NCBI GenBank assembly: GCA_016716365.1
Contig: JADJWM010000004.1
Location: 1 to 64,000 of the forward strand
DNA from: Chloracidobacterium sp.
Lineage (GTDB): Bacteria; Acidobacteriota; Blastocatellia; Pyrinomonadales; Pyrinomonadaceae
Reading direction: 5' to 3'
Length of the DNA: 64,000 nt
In this document: positions 8,600-15,842 of the stretch, one piece after another
Position numbering within the stretch: position 1 is the first letter of the stretch
Layout: the number at the start of each line of letters is the position of its first letter
The notes under the pieces: model-generated
Seen by the model: the letters and a program-made list of their open reading frames with translations, nothing else
Told to the model about the DNA's origin: nothing
Database searches by the model: none
Position numbers and translations under genes: made by a program

Positions 8600-9280
8600 T
8601 TATTGGCTTCCGCGTCGTGCGAACGGCTCCCAGCGGCCCTCCCAGTCAAAGGCCTCCGTCCCGATGAACTGCTTTTTGTAATCGTAAAAAGAGCGTCCCT
8701 CGTAGGTATAGCCCAGATAATAAAATGACCTTCCGCTTGCAATGGCAAACTCGATCTCCTTGAGCATCGTGAAAATGCCCAGCCGGCGGCGCTCCTCGTC
8801 CGGATCGAACATCGCGTAAATTCCCGAAACAGAAGCGCGGCCAACATCGAAATAGCTCGTCGCGATCAGCCTGTCGGCCTTAAAGACCGCGGCTTCCAGC
8901 GTCTTGCTCGGGACACGCGAAGGGTCGGGGATAAAAAGGTATTCCGCCAGACTTGAGGGCGGCCGCTCGTCAAAGCGGCTCGAATGCCGCATGAACAATT
9001 CATCGGCCTCAAAATTGGGTTCGGCCGGCCGGATCACGGTCCGTGTGTCCGAATTGCGGCTGGCCGTGCGGCGCTGGCTCCGCGACAGTCTGAATTCCGA
9101 AAGCCGGATCCGCAACGGGATCACGTTTCGCCATTCATTCTTGTATCGGGCCAGATTGTACCGATAGAATTCCAGGCCCGAATGGCGCCAGCCCAGGGCG
9201 TAAAGCTCGTCCAGCGTATCTGGGCCGACCTTCAGCGTCAGCATATGTTCGAGGATCGGTTTTTGAATTCCCTCTTTCAT
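8600..9280 (-). CDS. Arginyl/leucyl-tRNA-protein transferase-like protein (ATE C-terminal domain)
   Basis: A 226-residue member of the aminoacyl-tRNA-protein transferase family, which adds an amino acid to N-terminal residues to create an N-degron. Family features are LGWRHSGLEFYRYNLARY near the start, the central RHSSRF segment, and the C-terminal ATE/GNAT-like YAMFDPDEERRRLGIFTMLKEIEFA and YYLGYTYEGRSFYDYKKQF. The Cys-rich N-terminal cluster of canonical Bpt/Ate1 enzymes is missing. It starts ten bases after the stop of the molybdoenzyme gene and is therefore likely the last gene of that operon. Whether the shortened N-terminus leaves the protein active cannot be seen. Confidence 0.78.
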   Translation of the reverse strand: MKEGIQKPILEHMLTLKVGPDTLDELYALGWRHSGLEFYRYNLARYKNEWRNVIPLRIRLSEFRLSRSQRRTASRNSDTRTVIRPAEPNFEADELFMRHSSRFDERPPSSLAEYLFIPDPSRVPSKTLEAAVFKADRLIATSYFDVGRASVSGIYAMFDPDEERRRLGIFTMLKEIEFAIASGRSFYYLGYTYEGRSFYDYKKQFIGTEAFDWEGRWEPFARRGSQ

Positions 9281-9290
9281 ATTTCTGCGA

Positions 9291-10181
9291 TCACAGGCCG
9301 GAGTACCAATCGTATCCGCTCTCTGCCCAATAGTCGCGCGGTCGCTCGGCCGTAAACTCTATCCGCCCGATCCGCTTGATCTGCTTGATGCCGTACTTTG
9401 TCGGCGAAGCAAGCCTGAGCGGGGCTCCGTGCTCGGGCAGCAGCGGCTCGCCGTTCATTTCATAGGCCAGCAGCGTCTGCGGATGGAGAATGCTTGCCGT
9501 ATCCCAACCCACGAAATATCCGTTGTCCGGCGTCGAGAGCGAGACATAGGGCAGCAGTTTGTCGGGCCGGCCCGCCACGTCCGGCCGGCTTCCGTCGATC
9601 GTCTTCGGCGAGTATTTTTGGGCAAAGTCTGAGAATCTCACGCCGGCCCATTGAACAATGATGCTCCAGCCCTCGATGCACATCAGCTCCGTGATCATCT
9701 CGGTCCGGGGAAGCGCCCTGAGGTCGTCCAGCGAAAGGACAAGGTCCTGTTCTGCTCCGTAAACGCCGCCGACGTTCAGCGACCACGCCGCCTGATCGAG
9801 TTCCTGTTCCATCCCGATCATTCCGTTCACCCGCCGCGGCGAGATCCGCTCCGGCGGAAATTCCGGCGCGAGCCGCGAGGGTTTGTAGAAGAACCGGCCG
9901 ACCGTTTCGTTGAACTCCAGCGTGCGTCGCAGGAGCCCCATCTTCGCGTCATCCGGCATCCACCGCCAGCCAAAGACCGCCGTAAGCGCGGCCGCACCGC
10001 CGATCAGGAACGTTCGGCGCGACCGACTGAACATCTCGGCCTTCGCCTGCTTTTCGTCAAGCGGCGGGCCGAGAACCCGCTTTTCGCTCAGGATGCGGGC
10101 GGTGTTTGCGCGATTCTCAGGTTCGCCGCGACGCAACTCACGGACCTCTTCGAGTAAAATGTCCTTTTCTGCGCCGCTCAC
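9291..10181 (-). CDS. Tat-exported sulfite-oxidase-family molybdopterin oxidoreductase (MsrP/SuoX-like)
   Basis: A 296-residue protein with a twin-arginine-type signal placed unusually far in (SRSRRTFLIGGAAALTAVF, about residues 52-70), after a charged N-terminal tail. The molybdopterin domain shows ELMCIEGWS, whose Cys is the expected molybdenum ligand, and HGAPLRL, both typical of the sulfite oxidase fold. The start is a GTG with GGGACGAAGG just upstream. The likely electron partner is the cytochrome b encoded upstream at 10646-11323, making a periplasmic, membrane-tethered reductase or oxidase. MsrP-type methionine sulfoxide repair and sulfite oxidation are both possible; the sequence does not decide. 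Confidence 0.87.
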   Translation of the reverse strand: MSGAEKDILLEEVRELRRGEPENRANTARILSEKRVLGPPLDEKQAKAEMFSRSRRTFLIGGAAALTAVFGWRWMPDDAKMGLLRRTLEFNETVGRFFYKPSRLAPEFPPERISPRRVNGMIGMEQELDQAAWSLNVGGVYGAEQDLVLSLDDLRALPRTEMITELMCIEGWSIIVQWAGVRFSDFAQKYSPKTIDGSRPDVAGRPDKLLPYVSLSTPDNGYFVGWDTASILHPQTLLAYEMNGEPLLPEHGAPLRLASPTKYGIKQIKRIGRIEFTAERPRDYWAESGYDWYSGL

Positions 10182-10302
10182 CCTTCGTCCCTCATTGACG
10201 TTGCTCCGTCTGTTTAACTTTACAGCCCCGGACCCAGCTCCATAGCGTGTTTAGCTCAGTTCCTGTGGTTTCCGGTGCGCGAATAGTACCTTCTCACGTG
10301 TG

Positions 10303-10623
10303 TCATAATAGAGCTCCACTCTGGATTCGGACTTCCATTTCAGCGAAACAACGGAAGCAAACCGGCACAAACCCTTTTGAATATATGCTGCGGAGATGAT
10401 CAATGCTCAGATCCTCACTCTTCAAGGGAAGACCATACGTTTCTATACACTTAGGGCAATAAGTTAAAGTAAGTGCCATATCATCTACCACGCCATCATG
10501 ATCAATAAAGCTCAATTTGATTAATCGATCAGGTTCCGTGTGATTTCGGATATGACCTGCAATATGTTCGCAAACTAACACGATCCCTGAACGACCGTGT
10601 TTTTCGCAAATAATAAGCCCCAT
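10303..10623 (-). CDS. Small Cys/His-rich hypothetical protein
   Basis: A 106-residue protein I do not recognise. It has spaced possible metal ligands: CEKH near residue 6, CEHI near 18, a CPKC pair near residue 57 and a CFRC pair near residue 92. That spacing suggests one or two zinc-ribbon-like sites. It sits between the cytochrome b and the molybdoenzyme genes on the same strand, 22 bp after the cytochrome b stop. Its DNA is clearly AT-richer than its neighbours, so it may have been inserted into an older operon. No signal peptide or membrane segment is seen. Confidence 0.6.
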   Translation of the reverse strand: MGLIICEKHGRSGIVLVCEHIAGHIRNHTEPDRLIKLSFIDHDGVVDDMALTLTYCPKCIETYGLPLKSEDLSIDHLRSIYSKGFVPVCFRCFAEMEVRIQSGALL

Positions 10624-10645
10624 TTTTGTTTCGTCTGAGCTCGCC

Positions 10646-11323
10646 TCACACTGAATCCAAATCGCTTCCTGCCTTCACAGTATCGTAACCGGTCACCATC
10701 GATCGAAAATTTGCCCAACCCGCGATGGCAACCTGGACGATGTGGACAAAAAAGAACAGCACGAACAGGATAGTCAGCCAAAAATGCATCCACCGCGCCC
10801 ACCCGTATCCGCCAAGCAGTGACGTAAGCCAGGCCAATTGCAGCGGCTTGTAAATGGCAAGTCCGGTAATTACCGACCCAACGCCCATCAGGATAACCGC
10901 CGTGTATGCGATCCGCTGCGCGTCGTTATATTTTCCCTGCGGCGGGAGCTTCTTCACGATCTTCACGTCGTGCATTGCGACACGGACCGCCCTCCCGAAC
11001 GATCCGGGCACAGGCAGTATGGCCCGCCATTCGCCCGAAACGGCGAGATAAACCACGTAGATCAGGCCGTTTGCCGCGAACAGCCACATAAAAAAGAAAT
11101 GCAGCCTTAAACCTTCGGCCAGGCGGTACGGGATACCGAAGAAGTCGTAGAACCATTGCGGGAAAAAATGAAATACCTCGTAGTTGAAGATCCAAAGTCC
11201 GTAAACGGCGTTCGCCCAGTAGATGAGCAGCCCGCTCCAGATCATCATCGCCAGGAGCGGAAAGTTGATCCAGTGCAGCCACCGGATCGCGAGCGGGTGC
11301 TTTCTCTCTAGTCTTTTACTCAT
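10646..11323 (-). CDS. Membrane cytochrome b (b561/thiosulfate-reductase type)
   Basis: A 225-residue integral membrane protein with four or five hydrophobic segments. Candidate haem ligands are in HPLAIRWLHWINFPL (residues 8-22), the FHFFPQWFY loop, RLHFFFMW and the last helix pair WMHFWLTILFVLFFFVHIVQ. This arrangement is that of Ni/Fe-hydrogenase-type or thiosulfate-reductase-type cytochrome b subunits. It would carry electrons from the quinol pool to the downstream molybdoenzyme. The ATG at 11323 is chosen because it opens the conserved domain; an ATG at 11344 is equally possible. The long upstream extension of the frame is not protein-like. Confidence 0.85.
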   Translation of the reverse strand: MSKRLERKHPLAIRWLHWINFPLLAMMIWSGLLIYWANAVYGLWIFNYEVFHFFPQWFYDFFGIPYRLAEGLRLHFFFMWLFAANGLIYVVYLAVSGEWRAILPVPGSFGRAVRVAMHDVKIVKKLPPQGKYNDAQRIAYTAVILMGVGSVITGLAIYKPLQLAWLTSLLGGYGWARWMHFWLTILFVLFFFVHIVQVAIAGWANFRSMVTGYDTVKAGSDLDSV

Positions 11324-11565
11324 CGGTCTGCCGGGTATGCTCATCAGGTTAGCACGAAACCGCAAACCCTTGCCGCAACTTCTCCTCTGGCGTCGATTGT
11401 TTACTTGGATGCAGAAGCACCTCGAACTTTTAGTTCGTCTGACCTCGGCGTACGGACGCGCAAAGTTTTTTTGAATCCGAACCACGCCTCGATGCGAAAC
11501 CACTCCTGAACGCCCAACAGGGCACCAATTTCGAGTAAAGGGAATAACAAGGAAGGTAATAAAAA

Positions 11566-12132
11566 ATGAAAAATTTTGCGTTTTCAGTTCTTTTCGCGGT
11601 CGCGGTTTTGGTTGGAGCAAATGTAAATGTTTCGGCCCAGATGAAGTCGGATAATCCGATGGTTGGCGGGGCCGCCATGTATAAAACGAAGGACATCGTC
11701 GACAACGCCGTTAACTCGGCCGACCATACGACGCTCGTTGCCGCCGTCAAGGCAGCCGGGCTCGTTGACACGCTGAAGAGCAAAGGCCCGTTCACGGTCT
11801 TCGCTCCGGTCAACTCGGCGTTTGAGGCACTCCCGGCCGGCACGGTCGAAACGCTCCTGAAGCCTGAGAACAAGGCGACCCTTACAAAGGTTCTGACCTA
11901 CCACGTTCTTTCGGGCAACTTCACTTCGAAGGACGTCGTGAAGGCTATCCAGAAGGGCAACGGCAAGGCCTCTTTCACCACCGTTTCGGGCGACACCCTG
12001 ACGGCGATGCTCGACGGTTCGAACGTCGTTCTGATGGATGAGAAGGGCGGCCGTGCAACGGTGACGATCGCGGACGTCAAGCAGTCGAACGGCGTGATCC
12101 ACGTGATCGACGCGGTCGTTCTGCCGAACTAA
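11566..12132 (+). CDS. Exported fasciclin (FAS1) domain protein
   Basis: A 188-residue protein with a Sec signal peptide (MKNFAFSVLFAVAVLVGANVN, cleavage near VSAQ) and one complete FAS1 domain. Domain signatures are TTLVAAVKAAGL, the H1 box GPFTVFAPVNSAFEAL and the H2-region TLTKVLTYHVLSGNF, ending with GVIHVIDAVVLPN. Bacterial FAS1 proteins are extracytoplasmic and associated with adhesion or surface structure. A strong AAGGAAGG ribosome site lies ten bases before the ATG. It is a single-gene unit divergent from the cytochrome b operon. Confidence 0.93.
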   Translation: MKNFAFSVLFAVAVLVGANVNVSAQMKSDNPMVGGAAMYKTKDIVDNAVNSADHTTLVAAVKAAGLVDTLKSKGPFTVFAPVNSAFEALPAGTVETLLKPENKATLTKVLTYHVLSGNFTSKDVVKAIQKGNGKASFTTVSGDTLTAMLDGSNVVLMDEKGGRATVTIADVKQSNGVIHVIDAVVLPN

Positions 12133-12293
12133 GTATCTAGTTGCTAAGTAACGGGCCCTTTAAGGACGTGCGCCATACACAAGGCACGCCTGCGAGGGCC
12201 TTCTTCTATCGTCAAGCATGGAATAAACTACAATTCAGGTTTGATACCCTTATAACAGACTGTGCCGAGTGACATCCGGCTAGGGCCAAGCAA

Positions 12294-12860
12294 ATGAAAC
12301 ATCGAACAGGTTTTCTACTCGCGATCGTATTTTCAGCGACGGCGATCGGCATTGCATTGAGCTGCGGAAGTTCCTCGGCCTCGCGCACGCTGACGGAAGA
12401 GGCGGGCCCCGAAGTCTCGGCGACTCCCGCAAAGGTCGCGGCCGCGAGCGACGCCGTATTCGATGGGCAAAAGTTGGAACGCTCGGACGACGAGTGGAAA
12501 AAGCTGCTGACGCCGGAACAGTTTTACATTCTGCGTGAAGACGGGACCGACTATCCTTTCAAAAGCCAGTACCACGACAACAAGGTGAAAGGTGACTATT
12601 ATTGCGCCGCCTGTCATCTGAAGCTTTTCAGCTCTGCAACGAAATTTGATTCGGGCACCGGATGGCCGAGCTTCTGGCAGCCGGTTAATAAGAAGAATAT
12701 CGTTGAAAAGGAAGATCGTAGCCTGGGCGATGTCCGTACCGAGGTTGAATGCGCACGCTGCGGCTCTCACTTAGGGCACGTCTTTGAGGACGGCCCCGAG
12801 CCGACCGGCCTGCGCTACTGCATCAACGGGACCGCGTTGAAATTTGAAAAGGTAAAATGA
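12294..12860 (+). CDS. msrB: Lipoprotein peptide-methionine (R)-S-oxide reductase
   Basis: A 188-residue MsrB that reduces methionine-R-sulfoxide. The N-terminus is a lipoprotein signal (IGIALSCGSS, lipid-attachment Cys near residue 24), so the enzyme should be anchored outside the cytoplasm. The catalytic domain shows the zinc pairs CAAC (about 104) and CARC (about 155), the substrate-pocket TGWPSFWQP and the catalytic Cys in RYCINGTAL near residue 175. A cytoplasm-exposed form is unlikely. It ends two bases before the stop of the convergent NTF2-like gene. Together with the upstream MsrP-like enzyme it points to repair of oxidised envelope proteins. Confidence 0.93.
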   Translation: MKHRTGFLLAIVFSATAIGIALSCGSSSASRTLTEEAGPEVSATPAKVAAASDAVFDGQKLERSDDEWKKLLTPEQFYILREDGTDYPFKSQYHDNKVKGDYYCAACHLKLFSSATKFDSGTGWPSFWQPVNKKNIVEKEDRSLGDVRTEVECARCGSHLGHVFEDGPEPTGLRYCINGTALKFEKVK

Positions 12861-12862
12861 GC

Positions 12863-13348
12863 TTAATTGCCTGCTTTTGATGGTTCGGTGGATTCGTCTT
12901 CGAGGCGGATCCGCCATTTCCCTTCCTGCTTTATCAGCAATCCGGTGTAGGAATAGTTGAATGTGGTACCGTCCTGATCTTGCCATTCGAACAGTCCCGT
13001 CACGACGGCAGTATTTTTCGAAATGACGTCAACCGACAGGTCCTTCCACTTGAAAGACTTCGGTCCAGACCACTTAGTCAAATACCGATCCTTCAACTGT
13101 TCGAAAGGCATGAATGCCTTTGAACCGTTCCCTACCAGATAAACGCCACGGCGGTCATACCTGTCGGCGATGGCCTCGCGTTTGTGGCTCCGAAGGTCCT
13201 CGGCGTAGGAATCAAAAAACTCCCTGATAGATCGTTCTGTTGAGGATACTTCAGGATGTTTTTCGACTTTTGCCGGCGGCTGAGAAAATGCCGCGATCAC
13301 ACAGGCTATAACGAATATCGCGGCGGCAAATGTACGACGGGTGTGCAT
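12863..13348 (-). CDS. Exported NTF2-like (SnoaL/DUF4440-type) protein
   Basis: A 161-residue protein with a Sec signal peptide (FAAAIFVIACVIAAFSQ). The mature part has the cone-fold pattern of NTF2-like proteins: a helix with SIREFFDSYAEDLRSHKREAIADRY, the VYLVG strand and later strands VISKNTAVVTGLFEWQDQ and LLIKQEGKWRIRLED. Members range from ketosteroid isomerase-type enzymes to pure ligand-binding proteins; no catalytic residue set can be argued here. It is the last gene before the convergent msrB. It follows the YggX-like gene on the same strand after an 18-bp gap. Confidence 0.75.
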   Translation of the reverse strand: MHTRRTFAAAIFVIACVIAAFSQPPAKVEKHPEVSSTERSIREFFDSYAEDLRSHKREAIADRYDRRGVYLVGNGSKAFMPFEQLKDRYLTKWSGPKSFKWKDLSVDVISKNTAVVTGLFEWQDQDGTTFNYSYTGLLIKQEGKWRIRLEDESTEPSKAGN

Positions 13349-13366
13349 ATTATCGAAAGGACCGGA

Positions 13367-13663
13367 CTACCAATTGACGCTCCCTTCCTTTGAAGTGTCG
13401 ATCTCGGCCATATCGACACCCTCGTCGTAGAAGAATATCTTCATATTGTCGAAAAGGAACGTGTGAGAATCGGGGTTCGAAACGTCCAGGCCGAAATGGT
13501 TGATCAGCTGCATCTGCTTTTTCTGCCACTCGGCCCAGCAGTCCTTGCACATCTCGTTGCCGATCTTCTCTCCCAACTCGGTCGGTACCGGGGCGTAGCC
13601 GATCGGATCGCCCTTTTGCCCGCACCGGGCGCATTTGAATTTGTCGCTTCCGAATAAAGCCAT
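13367..13663 (-). CDS. YggX-like protein with a four-cysteine site
   Basis: A 98-residue protein that resembles the Fe(2+)-trafficking/oxidative-damage protein YggX over LGEKIGNEMCKDCWAEWQ and the following KKQMQLINHFGLDVSNPDS. Unlike E. coli YggX it has a CARC pair (C11, C14) in the N-terminus and a CKDC pair (C39, C42) inside the YggX helix, which together look like one zinc- or iron-binding site. YggX protects Fe-S clusters, and a similar role is plausible but not shown. A good GGAG ribosome site lies nine bases before the ATG. The tail FFYDEGVDMAEID is acidic. Confidence 0.75.
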   Translation of the reverse strand: MALFGSDKFKCARCGQKGDPIGYAPVPTELGEKIGNEMCKDCWAEWQKKQMQLINHFGLDVSNPDSHTFLFDNMKIFFYDEGVDMAEIDTSKEGSVNW

Positions 13664-13693
13664 AATTACGAGCTCCTGATATTTAGAGTTATA

Positions 13694-14335
13694 TCAGTTC
13701 GACGCGGCAATTGCAGTCCGGGAAAAAAGTTTGGCGATCATTACGTAAACGAACCCGACGAGTGCAAAAGCTAGTAAAACGGATCCCGTGTTTGTAAGCG
13801 CTTGAGGATAGCCCAATTGCGTCACATCGACGAACCAATACGGATACCACATTGCAAACGCCCCGCGCGTGAGCGAATAGGCGATGTAAACCAGCGGATA
13901 GACAAGCCATTTGAGCGGTTCGGACCAGCCGAGGCCTGACTTTGGAGCAAATATTATCCAATAGATCACGTAAGCCAACGGGACCACGTCGTGAAGTGCG
14001 TGGTCCGCCACTGCCTGCCACCCCGTCGGGTCCCAAACCGACCGCAGAAACAGGCTGTAAACCAGGCCGACGATCGAAATGTAAACGGCGACCGCCGTCT
14101 GCACGGTCGCCCGGGCCGTGAATCGGCCGATCTTTGAATCCGGAACGAATGCTATCGCCGTCGTCGTCAGGGCGACGATGATGTTCGTCAAGACAGTGAA
14201 ATAGCTGAAGAATCGGATGAAACGCTCGACGGCTCCGGGCTCAGGCTCGACCGGGTTTGTCATCGCCAACCCGAATTGAAGTATCAGTGAAAGCCATCCG
14301 ATCACTGCAATGACGCCGGCCACGATTCTTTTCAT
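13694..14335 (-). CDS. Pr6Pr family six-helix membrane protein
   Basis: A 213-residue integral membrane protein with about six hydrophobic helices. The conserved polar positions of the Pr6Pr/FAR-17a-AIG1-like family are visible: RFFSYFTVLTNIIVA in helix 2, the HDVVPLAYVIYW helix and YPLVYIAYSLTRGA in helix 5. The biochemical function of the bacterial family is unknown; eukaryotic AIG1/ADTRP relatives hydrolyse fatty-acid esters of hydroxy fatty acids using Thr and His residues, and equivalents (T48 region and the HD of HALHDVVP) are present here. It starts five bases after the peroxiredoxin stop, so the two are co-transcribed. Confidence 0.8.
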   Translation of the reverse strand: MKRIVAGVIAVIGWLSLILQFGLAMTNPVEPEPGAVERFIRFFSYFTVLTNIIVALTTTAIAFVPDSKIGRFTARATVQTAVAVYISIVGLVYSLFLRSVWDPTGWQAVADHALHDVVPLAYVIYWIIFAPKSGLGWSEPLKWLVYPLVYIAYSLTRGAFAMWYPYWFVDVTQLGYPQALTNTGSVLLAFALVGFVYVMIAKLFSRTAIAASN

Positions 14336-14340
14336 TTGTC

Positions 14341-14799
14341 TCAGCCCGCCTTGTTAATTGCTTCGAGCACGTCCTCGTCCGCAGGCCGAAACAGGCTCAG
14401 CGACTGCACCTTGTGATATGCGATCTTGCCGTCCTTATCGATCACGACCACACCTCGGGCCGACCGGCCCGGCAGCCAGCTCTTCATCCCATAGGCGGCC
14501 GACACCTCGCCATCCGGGTCCGACAATAATCGAAGCGGCAGCTCGTTCTTCTCTGCAAAACCCTTGTGTGACTCCACCGAATCCGTCGAGATGCCCACTA
14601 CCTCGGCCCCGGTCGCCTGATACTCCGACCAATGGTCCCTAACGGAACAAAGCTGCTTCGTACACACCGGTGAATTATCCGCGGGATAAAAAATGAGCAC
14701 GACCGTATGTCCTTTGTAATTACTTAGGGCCCAATCGCTGCCTTCGCCGTCCTTTAAGGTGAATTCCGGTGCTTCACTCCCGATGCCGATCTCGCTCAT
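14341..14799 (-). CDS. bcp: Peroxiredoxin, PrxQ/BCP type
   Basis: A 152-residue thiol peroxidase that reduces peroxides using thioredoxin. The peroxidatic Cys is C46 in FYPADNSPVCTKQLC and the resolving Cys is C51, five residues later, the PrxQ pattern. APEFTLKDGEG and VVGISTDSVESHKGFAEKN are typical flanking segments. The N-terminal Thr of the usual PxxxT/SxxC active site is replaced by Ser (PADNSPVC). The start overlaps the stop of the upstream membrane gene by four bases (ATGA), which suggests coupling. With msrB and the YggX-like gene it forms part of an oxidative-damage neighbourhood. Confidence 0.92.
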   Translation of the reverse strand: MSEIGIGSEAPEFTLKDGEGSDWALSNYKGHTVVLIFYPADNSPVCTKQLCSVRDHWSEYQATGAEVVGISTDSVESHKGFAEKNELPLRLLSDPDGEVSAAYGMKSWLPGRSARGVVVIDKDGKIAYHKVQSLSLFRPADEDVLEAINKAG

Positions 14800-15167
14800 T
14801 TTTTCCTCGCCTCCCTGATAGCCAGAACCGCCGTCACCATAAACGGTAGCGTCGAAAGTAGTATCTTAAAGTTGGACCCAAGCACCCCCACAAGCACCAT
14901 CATCAACAGCAATAGAGCCAGGCATGCGATCCCGATGTACGTCACCCACCTGCTCGGCTCCTTCTGGAACAGCGTGATCAGCAGCAGCACCTGACCCAGC
15001 AGCGGCACCAGAGTAAACGGATGCGCCGCCGAGACCGGATCGCTGAAAAGCTTGCGAAGCACCTCCCATTCGGCCTGAAACAAAAACGCGCCGTTGCCGC
15101 CTCCCCACTCCAGATAACCGAAGAGTGATGTGAGAATAACCAATGCGTTCAGGATTTTCTTTCTCAT
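14796..15167 (-). CDS. Small membrane protein, unknown function
   Basis: A 123-residue protein with about four hydrophobic segments (ILNALVILTSLFGYLEW, TLVPLLGQVLLLITLF, VTYIGIACLALLLLMMVLVGV and LLSTLPFMVTAVLAI). I do not recognise the family. The ATG at 15167 (MRKKIL) is chosen over one at 15191 because it gives a normal basic start before the first helix. Its stop overlaps the peroxiredoxin start by four bases, so it is probably translated with it. Confidence 0.7.
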   Translation of the reverse strand: MRKKILNALVILTSLFGYLEWGGGNGAFLFQAEWEVLRKLFSDPVSAAHPFTLVPLLGQVLLLITLFQKEPSRWVTYIGIACLALLLLMMVLVGVLGSNFKILLSTLPFMVTAVLAIREARKK

Positions 15168-15221
15168 ACGATCTCCAAACCAACCGTCCAACGTTTTTGA
15201 TCCATTCTTTCAGAATCGGAT

Positions 15222-15830
15222 TTATTTCTGATTCAGTTCATCTACCAGCCGTAGTTCTGTTATCAGTTTGTTCGCCTCGACAAATAGTTCCAGCAACTCG
15301 CTCGTTCCGTTGTCGAAGTTCTCGAGACTCTCTTCGGCAACAAAACGTCCTTGGTTTGTCAGGAAGAAGAACTTGACACCACCCGCTTGAGGCATTTGAG
15401 TATCGTCTGACCGAATCGCCTTCGATACGAACTTCTCGGACTCCTTCACAAGCGATTGGGCCGTGGCTTTCACGTTCTCCCGCCCGATACCTCCGATCAT
15501 TCCGCCGCCGGAGGAAAAGTACATGCTCGCGTCACCGCTTGAAAAAGCAACGAAGGTGACGTTTCCCCGACCGACGTTCCAATCCACTACAAGACCGTAA
15601 GGAATCGCCGTTTTCGAATTGCTCTCGACGCCGAATTGGTCGGCCGCCATATTGAGTGCCATCGACCTTAACTCAAGATACGGATTCTCAGAACGCACTT
15701 CCTCGGGCGATTCGTTGCTGTTAGCATTGTCGAATTGAGGCGCGGGTTCGTTGGGTCGCAACAGCCGCCAGACGACTAAGATCGTTGCGACCACAGCGAG
15801 AAACCCGAGCAGAAGGACAACTGTTCTCAT
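15222..15830 (-). CDS. N-terminally anchored exported protein, unknown function
   Basis: A 202-residue protein with a single N-terminal membrane anchor (VVLLLGFLAVVATILVVWRLL) followed by a Pro/Asn-rich linker and a soluble domain. The domain contains YGLVVDWNVGRGNVTFVAFSSGDASMY and a Gly-rich SSGGGMIGGIG turn, then a helical C-terminus. I recall similar proteins of unknown function in other bacteria but cannot name the family. It follows the radical SAM gene after 12 bp on the same strand. Confidence 0.65.
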   Translation of the reverse strand: MRTVVLLLGFLAVVATILVVWRLLRPNEPAPQFDNANSNESPEEVRSENPYLELRSMALNMAADQFGVESNSKTAIPYGLVVDWNVGRGNVTFVAFSSGDASMYFSSGGGMIGGIGRENVKATAQSLVKESEKFVSKAIRSDDTQMPQAGGVKFFFLTNQGRFVAEESLENFDNGTSELLELFVEANKLITELRLVDELNQK

Positions 15831-15842
15831 GATCAGTGTAGT

